Shown: positions 57,338 to 64,000 of the stretch, piece by piece
Numbering within the stretch: the stretch's first letter is position 1
Layout: each line of letters starts with the position of its first letter
Assembly (NCBI RefSeq): GCF_000314995.1
Contig: NZ_BAEO01000062.1
Coordinates: forward strand, 248,001-312,000
DNA: 64,000 nucleotides
Source: Paraglaciecola arctica BSs20135
Lineage (GTDB): Bacteria > Pseudomonadota > Gammaproteobacteria > Enterobacterales > Alteromonadaceae
Reading direction: 5' to 3'
The notes under the pieces: model-generated
Seen by the model: only the letters and a program-made list of their open reading frames with translations
Told to the model about the DNA's origin: nothing
The model's database searches: none
Made by a program: the position numbers and the translations under genes

Positions 57338-58630
57338 TTAAATAGGAAGAGCGGCAAGTTTGCCAATAGGTGCATCCAAAGAGTCTGGTGGTACTGTAAA
57401 CCATTGAATACCTTTGTCTGTCATATAGACACAATCTTCTAAACGTACACCAAATTCACCAGGGAGGTAAATGCCAGGTTCATTGGAAAAACACATCCCA
57501 GCTTTTAAGGTTTCAGTTTCACCATGTACAAAGTTCACGGGTTCGTGGCCTTGCATGCCTATGCCGTGGCCCGTTCTATGAGAAAGCCCTGGTAGTTTAT
57601 AGTCAGGCCCTAACCCTTGTTTCACATAATAAGCACGTACAGCATCATCCACTTTACCTGCAGCTGTGCCAAGAGTGGCTGTTTCGAAGGCAATACGTTG
57701 ACCTTCTCTTACGGTATTCCAAATTTTATGCTGTTTTTTGCTCGGCTCACCAAATACAAAAGTACGGCTAATATCAGACTGATAACCTTCAACACTGCAA
57801 CCACAATCCATCAACACTATTGAGCCCTCGCGGATAGTTTGTTGTTGATTGGTTCCATGAGGGTAGGCGCTGGCTTCGTTAAATAATGCCATATTCCAAA
57901 TACCACTACCGCCCAAAGCAGCTTGGGCCGAAGACATTAAGCCTTTTACTTCTGACTGGCTCATGCCTAATTCGAGCTTTGACCAAACATAAGCATATGC
58001 GTTTAAGGTGATTTCGTTGGCTTTGTGCATAAGCTGTAATTCATGGCTGTTTTTAAACATACGACAGCCTAAAGTAATAGGCTCAGCGCTGGTATCTTGC
58101 ATGTTGGACACTAACGACATAATGCCGCGCTGAACAAAATAGCGCACTGAATCTTCGAAGGCGAGGGTGCCTTGAGTGATTTTTCTATCATTGAGTATTT
58201 GTTTGACTCGTTCAAATGGGCTTTCATGCTCTTGCCATACCCGCACGTCCTCACCCACTGCAAGACTTTCACGAATACTTGGCTCTTCAAAAAACGGGCA
58301 GACGACGGCTATCTCGCCATCTTTTGGGATAACTACTGCGGTGAGGCGTTCGCTGCGCCACCATTGAATGCCAGTGAAATAGTCCATAGCAGGGCCTGGC
58401 TCCAAAATAATGGCAGCGATATTGTGTTTTTGCATGAGTAATTGGGCTTTAGCGATACGCGCTTTGCGTTCTTTTGCTGATATAGGAGTGACATTTTCGG
58501 TTATGTTTTTTAAGGCGCTCTTTTCGACATTCATGTTAGTCGCTGTGGATGCTATTGCAAGGTGACTAAGGGGGAAAGCTGCGAGAGCAACACCACTGGC
58601 TTTTAAGAACTGTCGTTTGTTTAATTCCAT
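57338..58630 (-). CDS. M24 family Xaa-Pro peptidase with a Tat-like signal
   Basis: A 430-residue putative aminopeptidase. The N-terminus NKRQFLKASGVALAAFPLS resembles a twin-arginine signal with Lys-Arg in place of Arg-Arg, so export is probable but the route is unsure. The creatinase-type N-domain (LEPGPAMDYFTG) precedes the pita-bread domain with metal ligands in MDCGCSVEGYQSDISRTF, GHGIGM, SNEPGIY and VRLEDC. It is distinct from pepP, which has no signal. The DUF885 gene starts 30 bases after its stop. Confidence 0.9.
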   Translation of the reverse strand: MELNKRQFLKASGVALAAFPLSHLAIASTATNMNVEKSALKNITENVTPISAKERKARIAKAQLLMQKHNIAAIILEPGPAMDYFTGIQWWRSERLTAVVIPKDGEIAVVCPFFEEPSIRESLAVGEDVRVWQEHESPFERVKQILNDRKITQGTLAFEDSVRYFVQRGIMSLVSNMQDTSAEPITLGCRMFKNSHELQLMHKANEITLNAYAYVWSKLELGMSQSEVKGLMSSAQAALGGSGIWNMALFNEASAYPHGTNQQQTIREGSIVLMDCGCSVEGYQSDISRTFVFGEPSKKQHKIWNTVREGQRIAFETATLGTAAGKVDDAVRAYYVKQGLGPDYKLPGLSHRTGHGIGMQGHEPVNFVHGETETLKAGMCFSNEPGIYLPGEFGVRLEDCVYMTDKGIQWFTVPPDSLDAPIGKLAALPI

Positions 58631-58804
58631 TTTTAGGCCTTATGAGAGTGAAAAGCATTAATTAGGAATACAGACTATTACAAATGGGCTGTGTTTTGTA
58701 GGTGTTACTGTTACTGGATCAGTGGATTAGTTTTTTATGCCTTAGGGGCATGCCATCCGCGGTTTTTTCATAGCACATTTTTGCAGTAGGATTTATTTTT
58801 TATC

Positions 58805-58948
58805 ATGGCAGCAAAAAAATACCGCTTGAGGGTGAAACTGGATCCATTAGAAGTACAACTTCGTTCTGTTGACTACCTCGACATGGACGTTGTCAGCTAG
58901 GAATATAAGTGGAAACTTATTAATTATGGGGAGAAAGACGAAAAATAG
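58805..58948 (+). pseudogene. Short frame with an in-frame TAG, possible gene remnant
   Basis: An ATG at 58805 opens a frame encoding MAAKKYRLRVKLDPLEV, then TAG at 58898-58900. The same frame continues for 15 codons (EYKWKLINYGEKDEK) to a second TAG at 58946-58948. The charged, protein-like composition on both sides suggests a broken small gene or gene fragment. No family is recognised. Confidence 0.3.
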
Positions 58949-58957
58949 TTAAAAAAA

Positions 58958-58980
58958 AAGCCTGATAAAGAATCAGGCTT
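58958..58980 (-). terminator. Rho-independent terminator of the minus-strand gene at 59172
   Basis: AAGCCTGAT (58958-58966) and ATCAGGCTT (58972-58980) with a five-base loop; on the minus strand a run of seven or more T follows. It lies about 190 bases after the stop of the 59172-59795 gene. Confidence 0.75.
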
Positions 58981-59171
58981 AAAAATGAGAACACACATAA
59001 AACTAAACACACATAAAAACTATATATTCAGAGGGGTAGTTACAGAATAAGTTCAATTTTCTGCTAATTATTTTTCAATAAGTTAACTTCGCTGGAAAAT
59101 CATAATAATTCTCTCGTGAAATCACCACTGGCAACTCCCGTTAAACTCATCAAGTAACTACAGTGATAAAC

Positions 59172-59795
59172 TTAACTTAGTAGCGCTTTCAGTATATAAA
59201 CGGTCTTGGGTGACTCCAAACGCCAAGTTAACTCAGGCTCACCTTTTTCTATATTACAGGCTAAGTAACAACGCATTCCTTTTTCAGTTTGGCCAAAATG
59301 TCTGTATTGGTGTAGTGCCTGCTGACGATCTTTTTCATATAGGTAAGAAAAGCTACTCAACTCCTGAGAATGGGCTAATGCAGTGTAGTTTGGGCATAGC
59401 CAATCAAACGCACCTGTTAACCAGCTATCTTCATTTATCAGTTTTTTTAGTTGTTCTTTTTCTTCAAACGCTCCCGTTATTAGCAAAGCATTGTTAGGGC
59501 CTGAAGCATGCAGTTTAATGTTAAATCTAGTGGAGTCGGTTAACGCTAGGCTGGAACATAATGAGCGGACTCGTTTTAATATCAGTCTGGTTTCTTCCAA
59601 CATATAAGCATCAAGGTTTGCTAATTCTTGCTTCTGTCTAATCTCGCCCGTTTGCCAAATTGATAATTCTGGCAAAAGGTAGTCAAGTACAGGGCTGCTA
59701 GCTAAAACACTCTTTATTGATTGTTGTAGAGGAGGAATATGCAAAGAGTTAACAATAATTTGCGTAGAACTAAAAAGAGACACTGGTAACACCAT
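59172..59795 (-). CDS. Hypothetical protein
   Basis: A 207-residue protein that I do not recognise. It has no clear signal peptide, is rich in Leu, Ser and Glu, and contains several aromatic-charged segments (SWLTGAFDWLCPNY and QYRHFGQTEKGMRCY). Coding character is supported by a long frame with a proper terminator downstream and a divergent intergenic region carrying a palindrome upstream. The start codon has no convincing ribosome-binding site. Confidence 0.55.
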   Translation of the reverse strand: MVLPVSLFSSTQIIVNSLHIPPLQQSIKSVLASSPVLDYLLPELSIWQTGEIRQKQELANLDAYMLEETRLILKRVRSLCSSLALTDSTRFNIKLHASGPNNALLITGAFEEKEQLKKLINEDSWLTGAFDWLCPNYTALAHSQELSSFSYLYEKDRQQALHQYRHFGQTEKGMRCYLACNIEKGEPELTWRLESPKTVYILKALLS

Positions 59796-59945
59796 TTCAT
59801 TGTGAAGTCTGACTTACAGGTGCTGAGCACAGTTTATGCCAAGCTAAAATATCCCTTTAAAATCAAAGGTATGAGATAAGTTGATTGTTAGTCGTGGAAA
59901 CCTGACAACTTTTTGACTTTTTGTTGGATTGACCTTAGTTCTCTA

Positions 59946-59963
59946 TTACACATCACTGTGTAA
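59946..59963. promoter_or_regulatory. Palindrome in a divergent intergenic region
   Basis: TTACACA (59946-59952), TCAC, TGTGTAA (59957-59963): perfect seven-base arms between the divergent genes at 59795 and 60062. It could be an operator; no regulator gene is adjacent. Confidence 0.45.
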
Positions 59964-60061
59964 GGGGATCTATAGAATCTTTGCCTTAATACTCAAAATG
60001 GTGTTTACGAAAATCGATATTAATTCTTGTTTTTTTATTTACAAAATGTCGTGTTAACCTA

Positions 60062-61096
60062 ATGAAATTAAAAATAAAAAATGCACCTATTATGACCAAA
60101 CAACTTTCTTTCATACTTGGCTTTATGCTTAGTTTTACTTCAGTCGCCGGTTCAGTGCAGATACTCGATCCTAAGGTGAGCTTTCAAGCTGTTCACCGTA
60201 TAGGCAAACATATTGTGGCGAGCGGCACCAATGGAGGGATTTATCAAAGTACTGACAATGGTCAAATCTGGAGCAAAATCACAGGGCCTGAGAATAGTCT
60301 AGGTTTGCAGTTTAGAGATATTCAACTACTGAGTAGCGGTGGACTCACTGTAATGAGTGCTGGTGAAGGTGATAACTCGCGTATATACCGTACTGATGAT
60401 GGGAAAAACTGGCAATTACAAATTGCAGGTACACGGACAACAACATTTTACGATTGTATGCATTTTATCAACGAGCAACAGGGTTGGTTATATGGTGATT
60501 CTGATGAAGATGGCTTGTTTATTTTGGCCACGGTTGATGGTGGTAGTCATTGGCAAAGACAAAGTACAACACTTGCAGCACAAGCAGGTGAGGGTGGTTT
60601 TGCTTCAAGCGGAACCTGTCTCAACAAAGGACAGGATAATAATATTTATATTGGTACCGGTAATGCTGATACTCCCCGAGTGCTCATACAAAATGGCCAA
60701 AATTGGCAAAGTCTTGATACTCCTTTCCCAGGTGGAGAAGCCGCTGGTGTGTTTAGTGTGCAACAAGCTGAACAATGGCTTTATATCTTTGGCGGTAGCT
60801 TAAAAGAACAACAAAATCCTGCTCAAGCACAGCGCTATAACCTAGAAACGAAGCAGTGGAACGCCTTACCTAAAGTGCCATTAAAAAGCGCTATATATGG
60901 TTCGGAATTAGTCGGGAAAGGCAATAATATCAAGGTGATGATTGCGAATCCAGAAGGTGTGGCTTTATGGCAAAAAGAATCAAAATCCTGGACTATGCTC
61001 AGTACAAATAACATTTGGAGCTTAGCCTGTGATGATAAATTAGGATGTGTAGGTGTAGGTAAAGACGGGCTAGTAGAGAGTTTTACTTTTCGTTAA
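60062..61096 (+). CDS. Secreted YCF48/BNR-repeat beta-propeller-like protein
   Basis: A 344-residue exported protein. A signal peptide covers MTKQLSFILGFMLSFTSVAGS, which begins at residue 11; the true start may therefore be the ATG at 60092 rather than 60062. The mature part has repeated BNR/Asp-box elements such as STDNGQIW, RTDDGKNW and TVDGGSHW, characteristic of sialidase-like propellers and of YCF48-type photosystem II stability factor-like proteins. No catalytic sialidase residues can be assigned, and the function is unknown. Confidence 0.75.
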   Translation: MKLKIKNAPIMTKQLSFILGFMLSFTSVAGSVQILDPKVSFQAVHRIGKHIVASGTNGGIYQSTDNGQIWSKITGPENSLGLQFRDIQLLSSGGLTVMSAGEGDNSRIYRTDDGKNWQLQIAGTRTTTFYDCMHFINEQQGWLYGDSDEDGLFILATVDGGSHWQRQSTTLAAQAGEGGFASSGTCLNKGQDNNIYIGTGNADTPRVLIQNGQNWQSLDTPFPGGEAAGVFSVQQAEQWLYIFGGSLKEQQNPAQAQRYNLETKQWNALPKVPLKSAIYGSELVGKGNNIKVMIANPEGVALWQKESKSWTMLSTNNIWSLACDDKLGCVGVGKDGLVESFTFR

Positions 61097-61449
61097 AAGG
61101 AGTATTTTTACTAATCATTCTAAAATATTACTCAGATTACATTTTTACAGACTCTCTAAGCCATTTTTTTAGAGACGTTTTGAAATCACTACTAAAGAGT
61201 AAACTTACGGCTTGTTGATTTTTGCGCTATCTAAATCAGGAGTCACCAGAATGATCCTATTGCTGCTTTGATGGATTAACAGGTTACCCTCAGCTGTTGA
61301 ACGCATGTGCCTGATTCGTTATACCACCCCTGGTCGTTCACAACCGCAATAGCATAGGGGGAGAATTGGGTCCACTAGGTGATGGCCATTATTTGAGCCT
61401 CCATATAGAAACATCTAACTTAAATCTAAGTATCCAGAGCCTAGGTTAA
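61097..61449 (-). other. Intergenic region with a possible decayed sugar dehydrogenase end
   Basis: No intact gene. On the minus strand between about 61390 and 61200 two frames carry protein-like segments, ending in RIRHMRSTAEGNLLIHQSS and NRIILVTPD. These faintly resemble the C-terminus of PQQ-dependent sugar dehydrogenases, with a stop and an apparent frameshift. The resemblance is weak and from memory. Confidence 0.25.
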
Positions 61450-62340
61450 CTAATAAGCTTGCACCCCAAATTTTAATAACAAACGCGGTAAAATATCATC
61501 CAAATTTTGTACATCAGCAGCATCTAACTGAATAAGTCTAAATCCATATTTTTTGTATATGGCTAATTTTTTCTCTTTGTGAGCTAAAAACTTGGGATCA
61601 TTACTGGCACCCCAGTACTCAATATAAACTTTTCCTGTTGGGATATAGAAATCGCAAAATATGCTTTCTTCAATGGGTAACTGGCGTTCATATGCGTGAA
61701 CTATTTCAGCCATATATAACCAATTATCAATTAACATTTCTGCTGCAGAGCGAACTAAGTGGCCGTCGGTTGCGCGGTGTTTGGCTTCAGGTGTTGTTGT
61801 GCTTTGGGGATTATCAGCTAGGGTATTTGAACCCTTAATGTCGTTTATAGAGCTTAGCAGTAATCTAGATTGAGTTATTGTGTCTGGCCACCTAACATAA
61901 GGTACACCTGAACGCGTATCCTCACCTTGAACCGCACCTTGTTTCAGTCCTTGGTCTGTTGCGACCCAGCCCTTCAAACTTTTATTGACCCATCCAAGCT
62001 CTGAAAAAAGATAATTTAATTTGTTCGAGGAGATACTAAATTCCTTGCCTAACTTAGTCGAACTAACCAGCTCAATAGGTGCATCAGGACTTTGGTGTGC
62101 TGGTAATTGCGTTAAATCAAAATTTTCAGGCCATTCAATATAGTCTCCAAGTTTTACAGAGGTTTTAATCCTTCCTCCGGCTAGCTTGCCTTTAGCTGTC
62201 AAAGCCCATTTCTCAGCGTCACGCACAATGAAGTTAACTTCTTTAAGCTTAGCAAAAAGAACCTTGGGTTCAAGACCTAGACGCTTAGCAGTGGCGGTAG
62301 TAGAAAAATATTTGATGATCCAACCCTTAATCAAAATCAA
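61450..62340 (-). CDS. Putative PD-(D/E)XK nuclease with duplicated N-terminal modules
   Basis: A 296-residue protein with three visible parts. Residues about 11-75 and 95-153 are two related modules, each a helix-turn-helix-like stretch (TAKRLGLEPKVLFAKLKEV and LGKEFSISSNKLNYLFSELGW) followed by a Y-x-x-WP motif (YIEWP and YVRWP). Residues about 190-290 resemble a PD-(D/E)XK nuclease: E201 in VRSAAE, D230 in FCDFYIP, and E241 in YIEYWG. The start is unclear; TTG at 62340 is the furthest, without a ribosome-binding site. Target and role are unknown. Confidence 0.6.
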   Translation of the reverse strand: MILIKGWIIKYFSTTATAKRLGLEPKVLFAKLKEVNFIVRDAEKWALTAKGKLAGGRIKTSVKLGDYIEWPENFDLTQLPAHQSPDAPIELVSSTKLGKEFSISSNKLNYLFSELGWVNKSLKGWVATDQGLKQGAVQGEDTRSGVPYVRWPDTITQSRLLLSSINDIKGSNTLADNPQSTTTPEAKHRATDGHLVRSAAEMLIDNWLYMAEIVHAYERQLPIEESIFCDFYIPTGKVYIEYWGASNDPKFLAHKEKKLAIYKKYGFRLIQLDAADVQNLDDILPRLLLKFGVQAY

Positions 62341-62519
62341 GATAAAATAGTGTATCCGAAAATGTTATTTATCGGTATTAATTGACAATCATTTCGTTAA
62401 AGGTCCCCCCAAATTTTAGTTTCTATAATGAGTCTGAATTCAGGTTAACTAATAATTTTAGGTGTGAGACATAGGTTAACTTTGTTGCAATCCAAATTTA
62501 TTGAGTGAAGCCCATAAAT

Positions 62520-63017
62520 TTAGTGCGGTATTGCACCTTGCCAATAGCCTACATCTAACCATTGATTATTTTTAAAGCCTACTTCCTTAAAATGTGCCAC
62601 TTTAACCATGCCAAACTTTTCATGTAAAGCAACACTTGCGGCATTGGGTAATGTGATACCTCCAATTACTGAATGCATATTTCTAAGCTTAAGTTCAGCG
62701 AATAGTGCTTTATATAGGGAGGTTCCCGCCCCCTTATTGGTGGATGTAGCTGACAAATATACGGTTATTTCTACAGAAAACCGATATGCAAATCGTTCTC
62801 TCCATTTAGTTGCATATGCGTATCCAATAACATGTCCAAAATCGTCTTCTGCGACAATCCAAGGTAGGTTGTTGGACTTTACTTTGGATATACGCTCACT
62901 CATATCATTTGGGATAATAATTTCAGTTTCAAAGGTAGCTAAAGTTTCAGAAATATAATAATTATAAATCTCTGTTATAGAATTTACGTCTTCATCAGAT
63001 ATTGTTCTTACCAGCAT
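62520..63017 (-). CDS. GNAT N-acetyltransferase, phosphinothricin acetyltransferase-like
   Basis: A 165-residue acetyltransferase. The N-terminus (VRTISDEDVNSITEIYNYYI) and the E-V-x-V-Y-L segment followed by NKGAGTSLYKALF, the acetyl-CoA loop, match the Pat/Bar subgroup, as do GITLPNAASVALHEKFGM and the WLDVGYW end. The ATG at 63017 is preferred to a TTG six codons upstream. Substrates of chromosomal members vary, including methionine sulfoximine-like compounds, so no drug-resistance claim is made. Confidence 0.87.
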   Translation of the reverse strand: MLVRTISDEDVNSITEIYNYYISETLATFETEIIIPNDMSERISKVKSNNLPWIVAEDDFGHVIGYAYATKWRERFAYRFSVEITVYLSATSTNKGAGTSLYKALFAELKLRNMHSVIGGITLPNAASVALHEKFGMVKVAHFKEVGFKNNQWLDVGYWQGAIPH

Positions 63018-63069
63018 ATTTATTGCAAACCTCAACGGGTGGTATACTTAATCAAATATTGCCAATAAA

Positions 63070-63089
63070 AAACCGGCTTTCGCCGGTTT
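63070..63089 (-). terminator. Terminator after the right-end chemoreceptor gene
   Basis: AAACCGGC (63070-63077), loop TTTC, GCCGGTTT (63082-63089). On the minus strand TTTTATTGG follows. It lies 50 bases after the chemoreceptor stop. Confidence 0.75.
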
Positions 63090-63107
63090 CTCAAATACTC
63101 TCTAAAA

Positions 63108-63135
63108 AGCTCGTAGCTCGTAGCTCGTAGCTCGT
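63108..63135. repeat. 7-bp tandem repeat AGCTCGT, four units
   Basis: Four perfect copies of AGCTCGT at 63108-63114, 63115-63121, 63122-63128 and 63129-63135, immediately after the stop of the chemoreceptor gene and before its terminator. It is a likely slippage-prone microsatellite in a 3' untranslated region. Confidence 0.85.
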
Positions 63136-63138
63136 AGC

Positions 63139-64000
63139 CTAAACCCTAAACTGCTGCACCGAGTTTTGTAACTCTTCGGCAAGCTTCGCCACCTCGTGAC
63201 TAGACTCAGAAGTCTGATTTGCGCCGACTGTGGTTTCTTCTGCTAAACTCACGATATTTTCAAGTTTTTCACTAATTTCTTGTGACACAACATTCTGCTC
63301 GCGGGCAGATTGTTCGATTTGACTACTGACATCAAAGGCTTTGTGCACTGCATCGGTAATTGACTCTAGTGTAATGGTGGCGTTTTCAGCTTGTGCTACA
63401 CAAACCGTAGTTTGCTCTTTACCTTGATTCATTACAGTTACAGCTTTTTCTGCACCTGCTTGTAATACTTCAATCATCGCGTTGATTTCTTGCGTTGATT
63501 GTTGTGTGCGACTTGCTAAGGTTCTAACTTCGTCTGCTACTACAGCGAACCCGCGGCCATGCTCACCTGCACGGGCTGCTTCGATAGCAGCGTTTAATGC
63601 AAGTAAGTTGGTCTGGTCGGCAACTCCTCTTATTACTTCTAAGATGCCGCCTATGCTGGCACTGTCTTGATGTAATTTATTAATCACTTCAGCCGCTTCT
63701 TCTACATCTTTAGCTAATATCAGGATCGTTCTTCTATTTTCTTCCGAAATCACTTTGACTTTTTCTGCTTCTGTATCTGCATGTTTAATCTGATTCAAGG
63801 TATCTTCGGCGCTTTTAGTCACTAGTTGCGAGGTACTGTGCATTTCAGTTGTTGCAGCGGCAACTTGTGCTACTTGTGATTTTTGCTCTTGGATTGACCT
63901 AGTGGTTTGTGCGGTGACCGTTGACGTTTCTTCAGCCGCAGCGGCCAATTGTGCTGCTCTCGAACTGATACCTGATATTAGGGTTTTTAAACTGTCGATT
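63139..64000 (-). CDS. Methyl-accepting chemotaxis protein, C-terminal part (runs off the window)
   Basis: The last about 287 residues of a chemoreceptor; the frame stays open to the window end, so the sensor and any membrane segments lie outside. The cytoplasmic signalling hairpin is complete, with [20 protein letters not shown] at the tip and methylation-helix-type sequence ([19 protein letters not shown]). The C-terminus VQQFRV lacks a CheR-docking pentapeptide such as NWETF. Confidence 0.92.
   Translation of the reverse strand, partial: IDSLKTLISGISSRAAQLAAAAEETSTVTAQTTRSIQEQKSQVAQVAAATTEMHSTSQLVTKSAEDTLNQIKHADTEAEKVKVISEENRRTILILAKDVEEAAEVINKLHQDSASIGGILEVIRGVADQTNLLALNAAIEAARAGEHGRGFAVVADEVRTLASRTQQSTQEINAMIEVLQAGAEKAVTVMNQGKEQTTVCVAQAENATITLESITDAVHKAFDVSSQIEQSAREQNVVSQEISEKLENIVSLAEETTVGANQTSESSHEVAKLAEELQNSVQQFRV

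Larger units (their letters stand above)
58631..59171. other. Intergenic region with a remnant frame and a terminator
   Basis: The 541 bases hold no full gene. They contain a small interrupted frame (58805-58948), a terminator serving the minus-strand gene to the right, and a direct repeat of AACACACATAAAA near 58990-59018. Nothing else was recognised. Confidence 0.5.

Noticed and set aside
60357-60803. A 148-codon frame inside the propeller gene on the same strand
   Set aside because: Asp-box repeats belong to the longer frame; this one lacks a ribosome-binding site.
62520-63017. Calling the Pat-like GNAT an antibiotic or herbicide resistance gene
   Set aside because: Chromosomal relatives have varied substrates, and sequence alone does not show phosphinothricin activity.
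63108-63135. Could AGCTCGT repeats be a CRISPR array?
   Set aside because: Units are seven bases, directly adjacent and without spacers.

Overview
The window looks like a chromosomal segment of a marine gammaproteobacterium of the order Alteromonadales, in the Glaciecola/Paraglaciecola/Alteromonas neighbourhood. This rests on the dcw gene order, an M23 peptidase between lpxC and secA, a large TonB-dependent receptor next to alginate-degrading genes, the ygfB-pepP-ubiH block beside a 6S RNA, and moderately AT-rich DNA. The genus is inferred from protein resemblance recalled from memory; no search was run.

Layout. (1) 1-2971: the 5' part of galM coupled to glpK (minus strand), then an uncharacterised M14-like putative zinc hydrolase (plus). 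(2) 3190-26064: a complete division and cell wall cluster on the plus strand, mraZ-rsmH-ftsL-ftsI-murE-murF-mraY-murD-ftsW-murG-murC-ddl-ftsQ-ftsA-ftsZ-lpxC, then an M23 peptidase, secA and mutT. Most genes up to ftsQ overlap by a few bases, and a sigma70-like promoter followed by three GTGG repeats with 10-bp period (a probable MraZ operator) precedes mraZ. (3) 26159-33765: a minus-strand alginate-oligosaccharide locus with a TonB receptor, a beta-hydroxyacid dehydrogenase, a KdgF cupin and a PL17 oligoalginate lyase. A 12-bp tandem repeat built on ATTGGTAATG lies in front of the dehydrogenase gene, and the same TTGGTAAT core recurs upstream of the receptor. (4) 34024-41866: an MDR oxidoreductase divergent from a LysR regulator, an M19 dipeptidase, methylthioribose kinase, a short-chain dehydrogenase, an MFS transporter, and a truncated duplicate of the dehydrogenase plus a CACAGAG-type inverted repeat. 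(5) 41896-46769: rpiA, fau, a hybrid histidine kinase, a nucleoside hydrolase and a ribokinase, all minus. (6) 47016-52702: a small unknown gene and a 6S RNA (minus), then ygfB-pepP-ubiH, a small lipoprotein, ybaK, a GNAT remnant and a TauE/SafE permease (plus). (7) 52703-64000: a decayed stretch, an Aer-like chemoreceptor, a GDSL hydrolase, a DUF885 protein, an M24 peptidase, two unrecognised or weakly typed genes, a nuclease-like protein with duplicated N-terminal modules, a GNAT acetyltransferase and the C-terminal part of another chemoreceptor.

How the genes work together. The dcw block builds lipid II (MurC-F, MraY, MurG, Ddl) and assembles the divisome (FtsL, I, W, Q, A, Z). In the alginate locus the receptor would import oligosaccharides, PL17 would release unsaturated uronate monomers, KdgF would linearise them and the dehydrogenase may reduce the product; the inner-membrane transporter, KDG kinase and aldolase are not in the window. 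Nucleoside hydrolase, ribokinase and RpiA form a plausible nucleoside-to-ribose-5-phosphate route.

No CRISPR array, prophage, intact insertion sequence, tRNA or rRNA gene was seen. No clear-cut new system was found. The least explained signals are the 12-bp iterons in the alginate locus, the nuclease-like protein with duplicated modules, the mosaic partial duplication around the MFS gene, and the altered 6S RNA neighbourhood, where zapA is missing and four genes separate ssrS from fau.
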